In this document: positions 34,001-45,059 of the stretch, piece after piece
Position numbering within the stretch: position 1 is the first letter of the stretch
How the letters are laid out: every line of letters starts with the position of its first letter
Source: Mytilisepta virgata
Taxonomy: Eukaryota; Mollusca; Bivalvia; Mytilida; Mytilidae
Length of the DNA stretch: 64,000 nucleotides
NCBI GenBank assembly: GCA_028015205.1
Contig: JAPWFG010000025.1
Location: forward strand, 744,001 to 808,000
Direction: 5' to 3'
Translations under genes and position numbers: made by a program
The notes under the pieces: model-generated
Database searches by the model: none
Told to the model about the DNA's origin: nothing
The model's input: the letters and a program-made list of their open reading frames with translations, nothing else

Positions 34001-34748
34001 ATCATTTGTGTAAGGATTTAAAACTGACTTTCGAGATATTAGCACAGTTAAACGTATTTACAAATTCCACATTATTCCTGTTTTCTCGACCATAACAAAC
34101 GGTATATTTGTATCAACAACAGTATTTCTCGGAAATATGTACTAATTAGTTAAAGGGAAGTTTATAATATGAAATACGAAGATGCAGATATTATTTAACT
34201 GACTATAAAAAAATATCAAATATCGAATATGAAAGGAAATGGTATAATATTAGCAAACACAATAAGGGAGTATATTACAGTAGGAGGGGAGAAAATAACC
34301 GGGCCAAAATATAAATATTATAATGTCATATCATATCTCAAGAAAATTGTTTAATAACATCTTAAAATTTAAGGTTTTTCCGAAATACCCCCGTTTAATT
34401 TTCCATAATTATTCACACGAGTGCCATGTCTTGGTATTTAGAGATGCCGTGTAGTTAACTGTCTTAGCTGTTAAGCTGAAAAATATGAAATTATTGATTT
34501 TTGGCTCTATTTCATCAAAATCAATTTAAATATCTGAAAGACTAAGCCAGAAGGCATATCCATATCGCAAACAAATCGAAAGAGGAAATGTACTGTATCG
34601 TATTTGTTAAAATGAAGCGGAAAATTAAAGGGTATTGTGTAGGCATCCATGAATCCAAAGTTCAAAATATGCAAAACCTGAAGATATCAAACAGTTTTAG
34701 GTGAACATTTTCGTACTTTACTACTTTTAATTTGTACAATACCTTTTC
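31071..34748. other. No recognisable gene
   Basis: Includes AGCGAGCGCTGCGAGCGCTAG at about 33540-33560, GC-rich and partly palindromic in AT-rich surroundings, and A/T runs near 33820-33915. Confidence 0.45.
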
Positions 34749-35885
34749 ATGTTTAGCTCACTTGGCTTAAAAAGCTATGTGAGCTTTTGTCATCACTTTG
34801 CGTCCGTCTGTCCCTCCGTCCTTTGTCCGACCACAATTACAGCCAACTGCGACCAACATTTGGTAGAATGTTCCTTAAGTGGCCCACTTCAAAAAGTATG
34901 TTCGGCATTCCCGACTTCCAACCGACATTGCTGCTGTTACTAGACATATAAAAAACGAGGGATGATTTTTTTTAAAACCTACCTCTGTGGAACTACAGGG
35001 CCAAATTGAACCAAACTTGGCAGAAATTGTTGTTAAGTGGTCCTCTTTCAGAATTCAGATGACCCGGACTGTCAACAGAGTTAGCAGCCACAGCCGAAGT
35101 TAGTGGAACATAGGACCCCATGGTAAAATGTATTAAACAATATCCTTGTCTGAAATTACAGGGCCGTTTGGAATCAAACTGCAGAAATGGTCTATAAATG
35201 GTTCTCTGTCCGATTTGTGTCTGATAATCTCGTATGTCAAACAAGATTGCCGCCACAGCTGAAGTTAGTTTAAAATGGGATTCTATGGGAGAATTCATTA
35301 AAAAATCTTCTCGTCTGAAACCACCAAAGCAATTTAAACTTGACTTGCAGCAATGGTCCTGAGGTGGTTTCCTTTTAGAAATATGTCCGATGACCCGGAA
35401 TGTCAACAAAGATGGCCGCCACAGCTGAACTTTGTTTAACATAGGACCCTATGGAGAAATTCATTAAAAAAAATTCTTGATTAAAACCACTAAGCCAATT
35501 GGAACCATCCTTGGCAGGAATTGTCTTTAGGTGGTTCTCTTTCAGAAGTTAGTCAGATGATCCCGATTGTCAACCAAGAAGGCTACCAAAGCCGAACTTA
35601 GTTTAACATAGGACCATAGGGGAAATTAATTTAAAAATCTTTTTGTCTGAAACCATTGAGCCAATTGGAACCAAACTAGACAGAAATGGTTTTTGATGGT
35701 CCATTTTTCAGAATTGTGTCAGATGACCTGAACTGTCAACATAGATGGCCACCACAGCCGTACTTAGGACTTTATGGAAAAATTCATGAAACAAAATGTT
35801 CTTGCCTGAAAGCACTTGGACAATTGGAACTAGAATTGGCAGCCATGGTTATTTGATTGTCCTCTTTCAGAAGTAAATATATGTA
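34749..35885 (+). mobile_element. Pearl/Helentron-like element, ~166-bp units, + orientation
   Basis: The left arm starts with a hairpin, AGCTCAC-TTGGCTTAAAAAGCTAT-GTGAGCT, followed by CGTCCGTCTGTCC. From about 34990, five diverged tandem units recur every 160-168 bp (CATAGGACC-TATGG near 35106, 35439, 35606). Each carries a GATGACCCGGACTGTCAAC-type block. The right arm is lost after about 35880. The antisense 149-codon ORF is a by-product of the repeat. The same family lies inverted at 60392-61540. Confidence 0.65.
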
Positions 35886-38095
35886 CAAGTATGTTAATTC
35901 TGTAGATTAAATAGCAGTAAAATTTAAAACGGATGATTTTGGTATAAAAGAAAATTTATGACACTTGATAAAAAACTAAAAATATAAATCAATTTTAAAA
36001 GTAAATATTAGTATATGCACGTATTTATTACACGGAAGCTGTAAAATATGTTTCTCGTTGTGAAAAAATAAAGTGCTGCATTTTTCTATCATTATGCCAT
36101 TATCTCAAATTTATATTTACCCACAAAACTCTTGTTAATCTAATTATTAAGGAACGAAATAATAGTTTCAAATTTTCCGCATATTAAACAAAAAAGACAA
36201 AACAACATTCTTTTGTATATACTATGCCTTGATAAAATATAGAATATATACAATACTGAACCAGGTCAAAGAAGGGAATAAACTGAAAAAAAAAATCCAG
36301 TGACATAGGAACAAGTCGAAATATATTAAAAATAAAAAAAAACATTGAAATCTATCACAAAACCAGAGGTTAAGTGCCTATAAGACATGCGTGTCCCGTC
36401 TTCTTGCACATAGAATACCCATCTATTATTTATCAATGTTTATGACGGCATATTTTTTTTTAATTATTTCCAATACACGTACAGTATATTAAACTTTCAT
36501 TCCTCACATTAATGTTTACCCCATTAATAATAAATTATGTTTCTTAAAAATGGTATATTTCTATGGAGTCACTGAAGCATATGTGGACTTATATGTTGGC
36601 TATTTACTTTGAACTAAGGATGAGTGTAGTCGAAAAACATCATATGTTCTTTTTATCAATGCAAAACAAAATATTAATCAGTGTAATCCAATCATACACT
36701 GTTTTTCGTGGTGACTCAAATTTAGCTGCCCTGTGATGTACTACATCGTAATATGAGTGTAATGGTCAAATATCATTTAAACGATGTATTACCTGACAAA
36801 TCCACTCTTAGCACATCCGGATAGAGGTGTTCATGTTAACGCGAACTCTTTTTCCACACAACGTTCCTTGTCCTTACAAAGAAATCATGCGGTAAAACCA
36901 CAACAGTTGTGTAGAGCAACAATTTCAGGTCTGCATATAGCCCAGTTCGCCTTAGTGCTTGCATGATTTTAAATTTTGTATTTGCATGCTGATGGATAAC
37001 ATATAATTTATTTATTATAAACTATAAAAAGGGAACCAGCAATATTATTTCAGACTTGTACTAGTGTCTTACCATAATGTTTCAGACGAAGTCTTTGTGG
37101 AATAAAATATCGTACGGTAAGTTTTACTTAACAATTATACAATACTGTTTACATGAATTACAACGGCGTTATTTAAACTTTAAGTTGAAGTTATACGTGC
37201 ATTATATTTGTGCAACGAGAAGATATATCTATGTTGTGCTATTAACGTTTTCCTTTTGTATAATAAGAAATTACAAAATGACTTATATATTTTATTTGTA
37301 TAGTAACTCAATACATGCTATGTGTCAACAGGAAATAATATATTTGGCTGCGATACAAGCAAACTATGAGTTATATTGATTCCCAAATATTGCTTTCTAA
37401 ACTTAATATGCAAATTAATAATACATTTGTGAATACCATTTAACCTTCTGTATCAGGAAGAAAAAAGTTTTCATATGATCTCTGATCGGAACGGATTATA
37501 AAAAAACGTAAGTGAAGGATGCTTTTTGTTATTTATAAGAACCTTTTATTGTTTTCATTTGGAACTTGTACTCCTAAATTTTGGAAAACAGCATTAAAAT
37601 AAAACAAATTAAGTTTGCATTCAAGCGATATTTCAAACGCAGCGAAATTTTCGGGTCACTGAGATCCTTCGTCAATGTTGTTGCGTTGCGAAATTAAATC
37701 TTAAAAACAATAGAGTTGATTGTGATTTTGAGTAGATTGTGATTTAATCTTGCAAAAAAATAGTAAATAAAAACAAATTGCTGTTTCACTGATTTTGTGA
37801 CAAGACTGTAAGTTACCTATATATTGTGTAAAAACAATTACATAATATATCTCTTCCTTTTGGCGTGGAGTTTTGACTTTTTGAGTTCGAATTAGGAAAA
37901 GATCAGAATCATCGTTTTGTATGCTGTGTATAGTGTTTGAACTATTACATATTGCACATGTATTTACAATAACAATACAAATCCAATAATTTTATAATCG
38001 TTATTGTCATTGACATTTTCAGTTTCAACGATATATTGTCATCAAACACATTATTTACTACGGAAGCTCTGGAACGCCATGAAAAAAAATTAAAA
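35886..38095. other. No recognisable gene
   Basis: AT-rich. 37200-37219 carries the CATTATATTTGTGCAACGAG motif shared with 51896-51914. Confidence 0.45.
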
Positions 38096-38097
38096 CT

Positions 38098-38262
38098 CGT
38101 GCTCACGAGTTACTAACTTGAGCGCACGATTTACTAACTTGAACGCACGAATTTCATAATTTAAGCGCACGAGTTCCTAACTTGAGAGCACGAGTTTCAC
38201 AACTCGAGCGCACGAGTTACTAATTTTAGCGCACAAGTTTCATAACGTGAGCGCACAAGTTC
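38098..38262 (+). repeat. Tandem array of 21/22-bp units (GCGCACGAGTTACTAACTTGA)
   Basis: About eight degenerate units. Lengths switch between 21 and 22 bp and each keeps a GCGCACGAGTT-like core. Unrelated to the 21-bp repeat at 3-10 kb. Confidence 0.85.
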
Positions 38263-38584
38263 TTATTATATGGGGATATGGGTAAATAAAGGAGCGTTGA
38301 GGGGATTATCCATTTGTGAACCCTGCTCACGGTAATTCTAGTTTTAGATTTAAGTTTTATTTATCGTAGGCATTCGAGGGGCGTTTAAAGAAGTTTAAAA
38401 CTTTTTTTTCACGAATAGAGATGTAGCAAAAGTCAACGATTAGAGCTTGAAGATATAACAAACATAAAAAATAATGTGCACGTAACCATCTACAAATGCA
38501 TTTTTTTTATTTCTGTAGATTTTGGTTTTATCCATTTTAATCATTTTGGGATTTTCTAATTTGTTCTCCAACTGTTTGGATTGT

Positions 38585-38588
<4 letters not shown>

Positions 38589-38664
<76 letters not shown>
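38589..38664. repeat. (AT)n microsatellite
   Basis: Uninterrupted AT/TA run of about 76 bp; the overlapping ORF with repeating Tyr-Ile is an artefact. Confidence 0.95.
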
Positions 38665-38667
<3 letters not shown>

Positions 38668-40350
38668 GGCTTTGAGCATAAATGGTGAGTCTCAAATTGA
38701 CAAAATGTGCACATCTTGTGTATTAAAATATGAAAATGTTTAAATTAAGTTTTTTAACTAGACGAAACTATTAGTTTTTGCTTTAATATTTAGTAATTGT
38801 CATATGATCTGGATTTATTATTGAGAGTCTCTCGGCGTCAATTTCGTCACCTATTTATTGAAGAGATATTTGATTTACGTGAACTACCATTCCTATATTT
38901 CGATGATAATTTGTCTGTAAAATGTAATACAGAAAATTTCGTAGTTAACAAGAAATTTAGTATCCGAGTTTATCACGTTAATACATGTAATATAACAGAT
39001 CACGGTGTGCCCTTGGTTTTGAAAGCTGCAAAAATTGTATTTTTAGTATTGAAGGGACAACTGTATATCCTATTTGGATTTATTTCTTGACAATAAACAA
39101 CAACGATGAACATTTGAAGACAAAATTAATGAAAAAACGTGATGAGTGATACTTTCCAACAACCACCTTGCTGTTCTTGAGTGACTATATTAAGAGCATA
39201 GCCTTCGAATGACATATACGCTCTCCTTTAATAGAAAAATCTGCTTTATGTTTCAGTTGGCATGATAAAAAGAGGTGTATTGCTGTCACGAAACCTATTT
39301 AGCCAGTATTTAGCGAGAGAGAGATCATTGTCATTAATAAAGCAGATTTACGGTCAACATCTTGAATGGATTGAATGTTAAAATCGCTGTGCATACTCAC
39401 AGGCGGGCTTCGTGACTTTCAATTACGTCTGAGGGAATTCACTTTATATGTTTTGTCAATTTCTTTAACTTCACTCGTATTTTTTGGCTTTAGAGTCAGT
39501 AATATATCTAAATGTACCAAATACATTGTTGTTTATTATTCAAACCGTATTCATATTTCATAAATAAGTCATATGAAGTTTACCGTATTTATATTTCATG
39601 AATAAAACTGATGAAGGTTAACACAATAAATATAATATAAAACAGGAAAGTTATTTAGGTTTTCATTTTACCTTTACATATTGTGCTGTTTGGTGTGGCT
39701 TCATTATAAGAATTTTCATAATTTTGTTTTCTTCTGACATCTTTTCCTCTGGTACGTCGTCAAAACAAAAACAAAAATACAAAAAACAATTTGAACACGT
39801 TTTAGTCGAGAAGGCTTAATGCAACAGTGACAATTATGTGAGAAAAGGTGGGGAAAAAACGTAGAGTCGAACAGTTATAGTTAATTCGTTAGAGAACAAA
39901 ATGAAAGAACTCGGGGTGACCCGGAACGATAAACATCATACACGTTTTCGTAACTACGCTGGTATTAGATGTAAAAGGTATACTCTTTTTAGATGTTTAG
40001 TGTTTAAGTAACATATGTTAAAAGCCCGGGTTAAAAGGTTTTGAACAACACACTATTTGCACTTGTGTCATTAGGTCGACGTGTAATTTTCAAAATCATT
40101 TAAGCTAACAAATATAAATAATAAAACAATAAGAACAACAAGGGCAGCGCTGACTCTCCTATAAAAAGTTCCTGACATGTCACCTATTCCCTCCGCTAAA
40201 ATCAAATAGTCTATATATACCTAAACGTTTAACACTGCAATGGTGGTTTAGCCATAATTGCGCATTTCATGATTACCTATAGTGATTCTAGTATGAACCT
40301 TATAAAGTTTTCTGTCAAGGAATTGTGATTGTTATTCCTGTGAAACAAGG
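38665..40350. other. No recognisable gene
   Basis: A 97-codon ORF at 38797-39090 has ordinary composition but no recognised family. Nothing else supported. Confidence 0.4.
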
Positions 40351-40686
40351 TTAAAGACAAATCCCTCTATTGTTTTTGCGCATAGAGCAGCGCAACGGTA
40401 TTATGCCGTCCGTGGCTTATGATGTCGCTATTTCCGAATTTCTAACGTTGATCAACGGAAAGAGATAGACGACAGGAATCAATGGAAGGATCACAAAAGT
40501 TAACGTTAAACGATTTTTAAGATAGAAATGTACCGTATTTAATCATATGAGTCTTAAACTTTTAAAATAAAATACATATCAACAAAAATTATCCGGTCTG
40601 GACTATATGCGCATAATTTTCATATATCTCAGGTCATAAAGTATAATTAGTGAACATGAAATCAACTAACGTTTTAATGTATTTTT

Positions 40687-40688
40687 TA

Positions 40689-40724
<36 letters not shown>

Positions 40725-40725
40725 A
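40687..40725. repeat. (ATT)n microsatellite
   Basis: About 13 trinucleotide units. Confidence 0.95.
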
Positions 40726-41164
40726 ATTATAATAGATATTATAATTATTATTATCTAATGCAACCGCTAGATTTATTTTGACTAATAGATTTTTCTCGTT
40801 AATCTTTATCCTTATCGTTATCTGGAAGGAAATTAAATTTTTAATATCGTAATGCATACTTCTAACCACTGACTCTCTTACAGTTTTTTTGGTGTTAGTA
40901 TCAATAAAGTTTTATTACTTTTTCATTAAAAAATAAAAGAAAATAAAAACTGTAAATATGGTACACCCGAAATCATTTAAATAAATCATTTAACATATGA
41001 AATTATTTTATAACTGACGGATACATGTATCTAGCTAGCATCAGTACACTTACTATATGTTCAGTTATAATTCCGAAATATATCCAGTTCAACTGATATT
41101 TGTGGTCTTATTATGGTATAAGCTTGTCGTCTTCGTCGTCCGTAGACAGTTGACGGGACTTATA

Positions 41165-43640
41165 TTAGTCCATATAACCTGTGAAAACATCACCATTTCT
41201 GTCCAACGTTTAAAGGAATGATTAGTGCTTTCAGGGATTTCTTGCTATTTATAGCCATGTCATTTTCTTTACTCCATTCAATAACATTATCAAAGTCTTT
41301 GTTAAGACACAAGTTTAAATTAGGAATATCTTTATATGAAAGATGTAACGTTGTGCCGTCAGCATATAAGTCTGATTCTGAATATTCCAGAGAAAAGGGT
41401 AGATCATTGATGTAGATGAGAAATAGTAAAGGACCATGTATTGATCCTTGCGGGACCCTCAAGTTTATATTTTTATATTCGGATGTTACTGTGCCAAGAC
41501 CAACTTTTGTATTCGCTCTGTCAAATAAGATGAGAACCATTTTATTGAGTGGTCATCACACTTATATAAACTTAGTTTTGACAATAGAATGTTGTGATTA
41601 ACAGTATCAAAAGCTTTTTTGAAATCTAAAAATAGGATAGCAGTAAAATTTCCCTTGTCCATTTCCTGTAGCCATTTATCAACTACTTTTATAAGTGCTG
41701 TATGACATGAATGTTTTTGTCTAAAGCCAGACTCCTGGTGTACCAATAAATCATGTTTGGTTAAAAAGGAATAAAGCTGTTTAAAAACGGCTTTTTCAAA
41801 CAGTTTTGACACAGTAGGTAGTATTGATATAGGACGGTAGTTATTAGGATCAGTTTTTTCACCACCTTTGAAAATAGGACAAACCTTAGCCCTTTTTAAA
41901 ATATTACGAAATATTCCTGTACATAAACTTAAATTTATGATATGGGTAAGTGAATCTACAATTATTAATTTTGACATTTTTATAATTTTAGGTCCAACAC
42001 CATCAGTTCCAGTTGATTTATTTAGGTCAAAGCTCGCAAGGACTTTGAAAACATCATTACTTGTTACGGTGTAAAGAGAAAATTCAGTATCATTGTTAAT
42101 TTTAAATTCCACAAAGTTGCGTATTTTATCAGAGTCAAAATTTGTATGTGGATTTTCAATAAGCTTTTCACCAACGGAACCAAAATGATCATTTAGACAA
42201 TTAGCAATATCTTTTTTATCCCTCAGGATGTTTTGTTCATGAGATATCATGTCAATTTCATCTATCGATTCAGTGTTTATATTTTTTAAATGCCTCCAAA
42301 GTGTTTTACAATTTTTGTCTTTACTGATGGCATCCATAAAATATTATGAGTTTGATGATCGAATTAGTTTATTAGTATTATTTCTATACTTTTTGTAATT
42401 TTCCATGTCCTTATTTTTATGAAAAAAACCTCTTTGAAATGCTGATTTTCTTATCTCATCAGTGTACCACTCTGGTTGATATTTAGTTTTTACACGTTTA
42501 GATACAATAGGGGAATGTTTATCTATGACATTTAAAAGAAGAGAATACCACAATTCAATAGCTTCATTAGGATCAGTCATTTCATTAATTACATCAAACG
42601 GTTGACTAGACAATTCACTTAAAAACTTTTCTTCATCAAAATTCTTGAAGTTCCTATATTTTATCTCAAAATGTTGATCTGATTGACATTTAACAAGCTT
42701 AGCAAATTTGTTGATAGTACAGCTAATTGGATAATGATCACTTATAGCATATGATGGAACTATTACATCAGAAATATTTGTTGGATTAGTGGTGTAAATA
42801 TGATCAATTAAGGTGACACTTGTAGCAGTAACTCGAGTAGGATCAACAACCATTTGATGAAGACCATATGTGCTAATAAAATCTGATCATCTCACAGGAA
42901 GGGGATTAAGGAAATCAATATTAAAATCACCAATTAACAAGATAATATCATTTAGGGATAAGCCGCTAATTAATTCTTTTTCGAATTCATCAAACCAAGA
43001 TGTTTGACTACTTGGTGATCTATAAACGAAACACAATAAAAATGATTCATTATGTTTTGGGAAAATTTTAAACCAAATGGTTTCAGTATTGTTGCTTTCT
43101 AAAGATGTCATTCTTTCATACTTTATGTTATTCTTGAAATACACTATCCAGCCTCCACCTTGTTTTAATTCCCTATCCTTTCTTGCATGTTTTGTGGTAA
43201 ACCCAGGAATGTTAATCTCATTAGAATTTTGTTTGCAATTTTGATTATTTAAGAAGGTCTCACACATGCCAACAATATCTGGCTTGTCTTTTTCATTAAT
43301 ATTACATAAAGTATCTCGAACTTCATCAATCTTTGACAAAAGGTGTTGAATATTGTGACAAGATATTTTTAACCCCTTTTTTGAGTGATCGTACACATTA
43401 ACATTTGACAAAAGTTCCTGGGGTTTTGAATTTAACTTATTAGTACCAGTAGCTGGGATGATAATGTGAGAATTGAAAGAATTATTCTTAGTATAATCAT
43501 TTACATGAGAAGAGTTTTCATCATCATCAGAACAAATAAGATTACAAACACAATCAAAATGATTATTTGCACATGCATTACATACAAGATCAATGAGTGG
43601 TTCAAAATAGTTTGACAAACACAATTCAGTTGATTTACAT
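41165..43640 (-). pseudogene. LINE ORF2, endonuclease-RT part, inverted 5' segment
   Basis: Minus-strand reading runs from about 43640 down to 41165. First a Cys-rich N-terminus, then an apurinic-type endonuclease (C-H-N-I-Q, M-C-E-T-F, G-D-F-N, S-D-H-Y-P), then reverse transcriptase (N-N-Y-R-P-I-S, L-D-F-K-K-A-F-D, V-P-Q-G-S). This suits the CR1/Jockey group. Defects: an in-frame TGA near 42885, an in-frame TAA near 42342, a frameshift near 41490-41540, and the catalytic Y-A-D-D reads Y-A-D-G. The C-terminal part is missing here but lies on the opposite strand at 43645-44320. The element is dead. Confidence 0.85.
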
Positions 43641-43644
43641 TCTT

Positions 43645-44320
43645 GCCCTATATTTCAATGGTATCTATTGTACATGTTGTCATGCTTGTACCAACAGAAA
43701 ACTTCCTTGTGACGAGAATTTGTCCTGGTCAAATCAAATTGATAAATTATGTGAAACTGTCAAGTAGATTATATCTTATGAATAGATTAAGACAGTACCT
43801 GCCACTAAAGGGTCTTATTTTATATTATAATAGTTACATATTGCCGGTAATCGATTATTGTAGCACAGTGTGGGGTCTTACCACAAAATATCATCTTGAG
43901 CGTATTTATAAGTTACAAAAGCGTGCAGCAAGACTAATCTTAAACAAATCTTTTGATTATCCATCAATAATGATGTTTCAAGAACTTAAATGGATGATTA
44001 TATTTACTAGAATTAAATATTTCCAATCTCTTTTAATGTTTAAATGTATGAATGGATTATCTCCAAATTAACTTGCCGATATATTTACTACATGTAGTGG
44101 TCTATATAAATATTCTCTCAGATCAGCAACATCTGGACTTCTTCATATTCCACAACCTAAATCTGAATATTTCAAAAGAACGTTTGAATACTCCGGTATT
44201 AATGTTTGGAATAAATTACCAATTGAAATAAGGGGAACTAAAAATTTGGAAACTTTTAAAGTAAAAGTATCAGAATATTTTATTAAGCTTCAGAATGATG
44301 GTACACAATCTGTCCCGTAA
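43645..44320 (+). pseudogene. LINE ORF2 C-terminal part, 3' segment
   Basis: The + strand encodes the post-RT region of the same type of LINE: D-E-N-L-S-W-S-N-Q-I, then L-P-V-I-D-Y-C-S-T-V-W-G, K-L-Q-K-R-A-A-R-L-I-L, and near the end V-W-N-K-L-P-I-E-I-R. There is one frameshift near 43757 and one stop near 44070; the natural stop is TAA at 44318. It is joined head-on to the inverted 5' segment, with roughly 30-40 codons missing at the junction. That is the outcome expected from twin priming. Confidence 0.8.
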
Positions 44321-44498
44321 ACATTCTTGCCATTACAAAACATGTTTATACATAGTTTCTTTCTTTTCTATTATTGATTTTGTATTGTTTATTGTATATG
44401 TAATTTGATTGTAACATTATATATTGTTTTATGTAATGGCCTCTAGTGAGATTAACATATTGTATTGTTAAATGAGCTACCTTCGTTAAATACAGAAT

Positions 44499-44530
<32 letters not shown>
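44321..44530 (+). repeat. LINE 3' UTR with (TTAG)8 tail
   Basis: AT-rich 3' UTR ending in eight TTAG units (44499-44530). CR1/Jockey-type LINEs often end in a short microsatellite rather than poly-A. The tail fixes the insertion orientation as +. Confidence 0.75.
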
Positions 44531-45059
44531 AATTGGCGCAATAGTTTCCCGCCATTTCAAATTGTTATGCCTTTTCTTCGAAATATCTCCTTTTAGAGTA
44601 CGGTGACCCCACGTTTTTATTTTTTTTATTTTTTTTTATAATCAAAAATGAATATTCTGTGTAATTATTATAGAAAAAACATTGGTCAACTTTTTACAAT
44701 ACTGGATTTTAAATAGATATTTTACCATTAAAAAAGGCGGGAAAATGTTTATAGCAACATATCGTCATCATCTGTCCCTCAGAAGATGATAATACGAATA
44801 ATATACGTTCTACAAACAGTACGGTTAACAAAACAAACAAATTTCATGTGATTAGGACTTTTTATAAAAAATTAAACTGTAAATAACTACAAGTTCCGAT
44901 TTCTAAATTTTGTGAAAAATATGGCGTTATAAATCGAAAACGAGGCCGGTGACCCCATTTTTTTATTGGCTGATTTTAAAGCTTTTACTTAGGCTAAAGT
45001 GGGAAAAAAATTTAAAGAAGATTTTATTGGCAGATCTGAATAGAGGGATTTGTCTTTAA

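Larger units (their letters stand above)
40351..45059. mobile_element. TTAA-flanked DNA element hosting a LINE
   Basis: Perfect 17-bp terminal inverted repeats, AGACAAATCCCTCTATT (40355-40371) and its inverse (45039-45055), are flanked on both sides by TTAA (40351-40354, 45056-45059). TTAA duplication is the piggyBac hallmark, but the ends do not start with the common CCY, so the superfamily is uncertain. Without the ~3.4-kb LINE the element would be about 1.3 kb and non-coding. An (ATT)n tract sits at 40687-40725. Confidence 0.65.

Noticed and set aside
34993..35442. 149-codon antisense ORF
   Set aside because: It spans the ~166-bp tandem units of a pearl-like element and repeats with them.
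38522..38743. ORF with a long Tyr-Ile repeat
   Set aside because: Produced by the (AT)n microsatellite.
41218..42074. Plus-strand ORFs across the LINE
   Set aside because: Shadows of the minus-strand endonuclease-RT frame.
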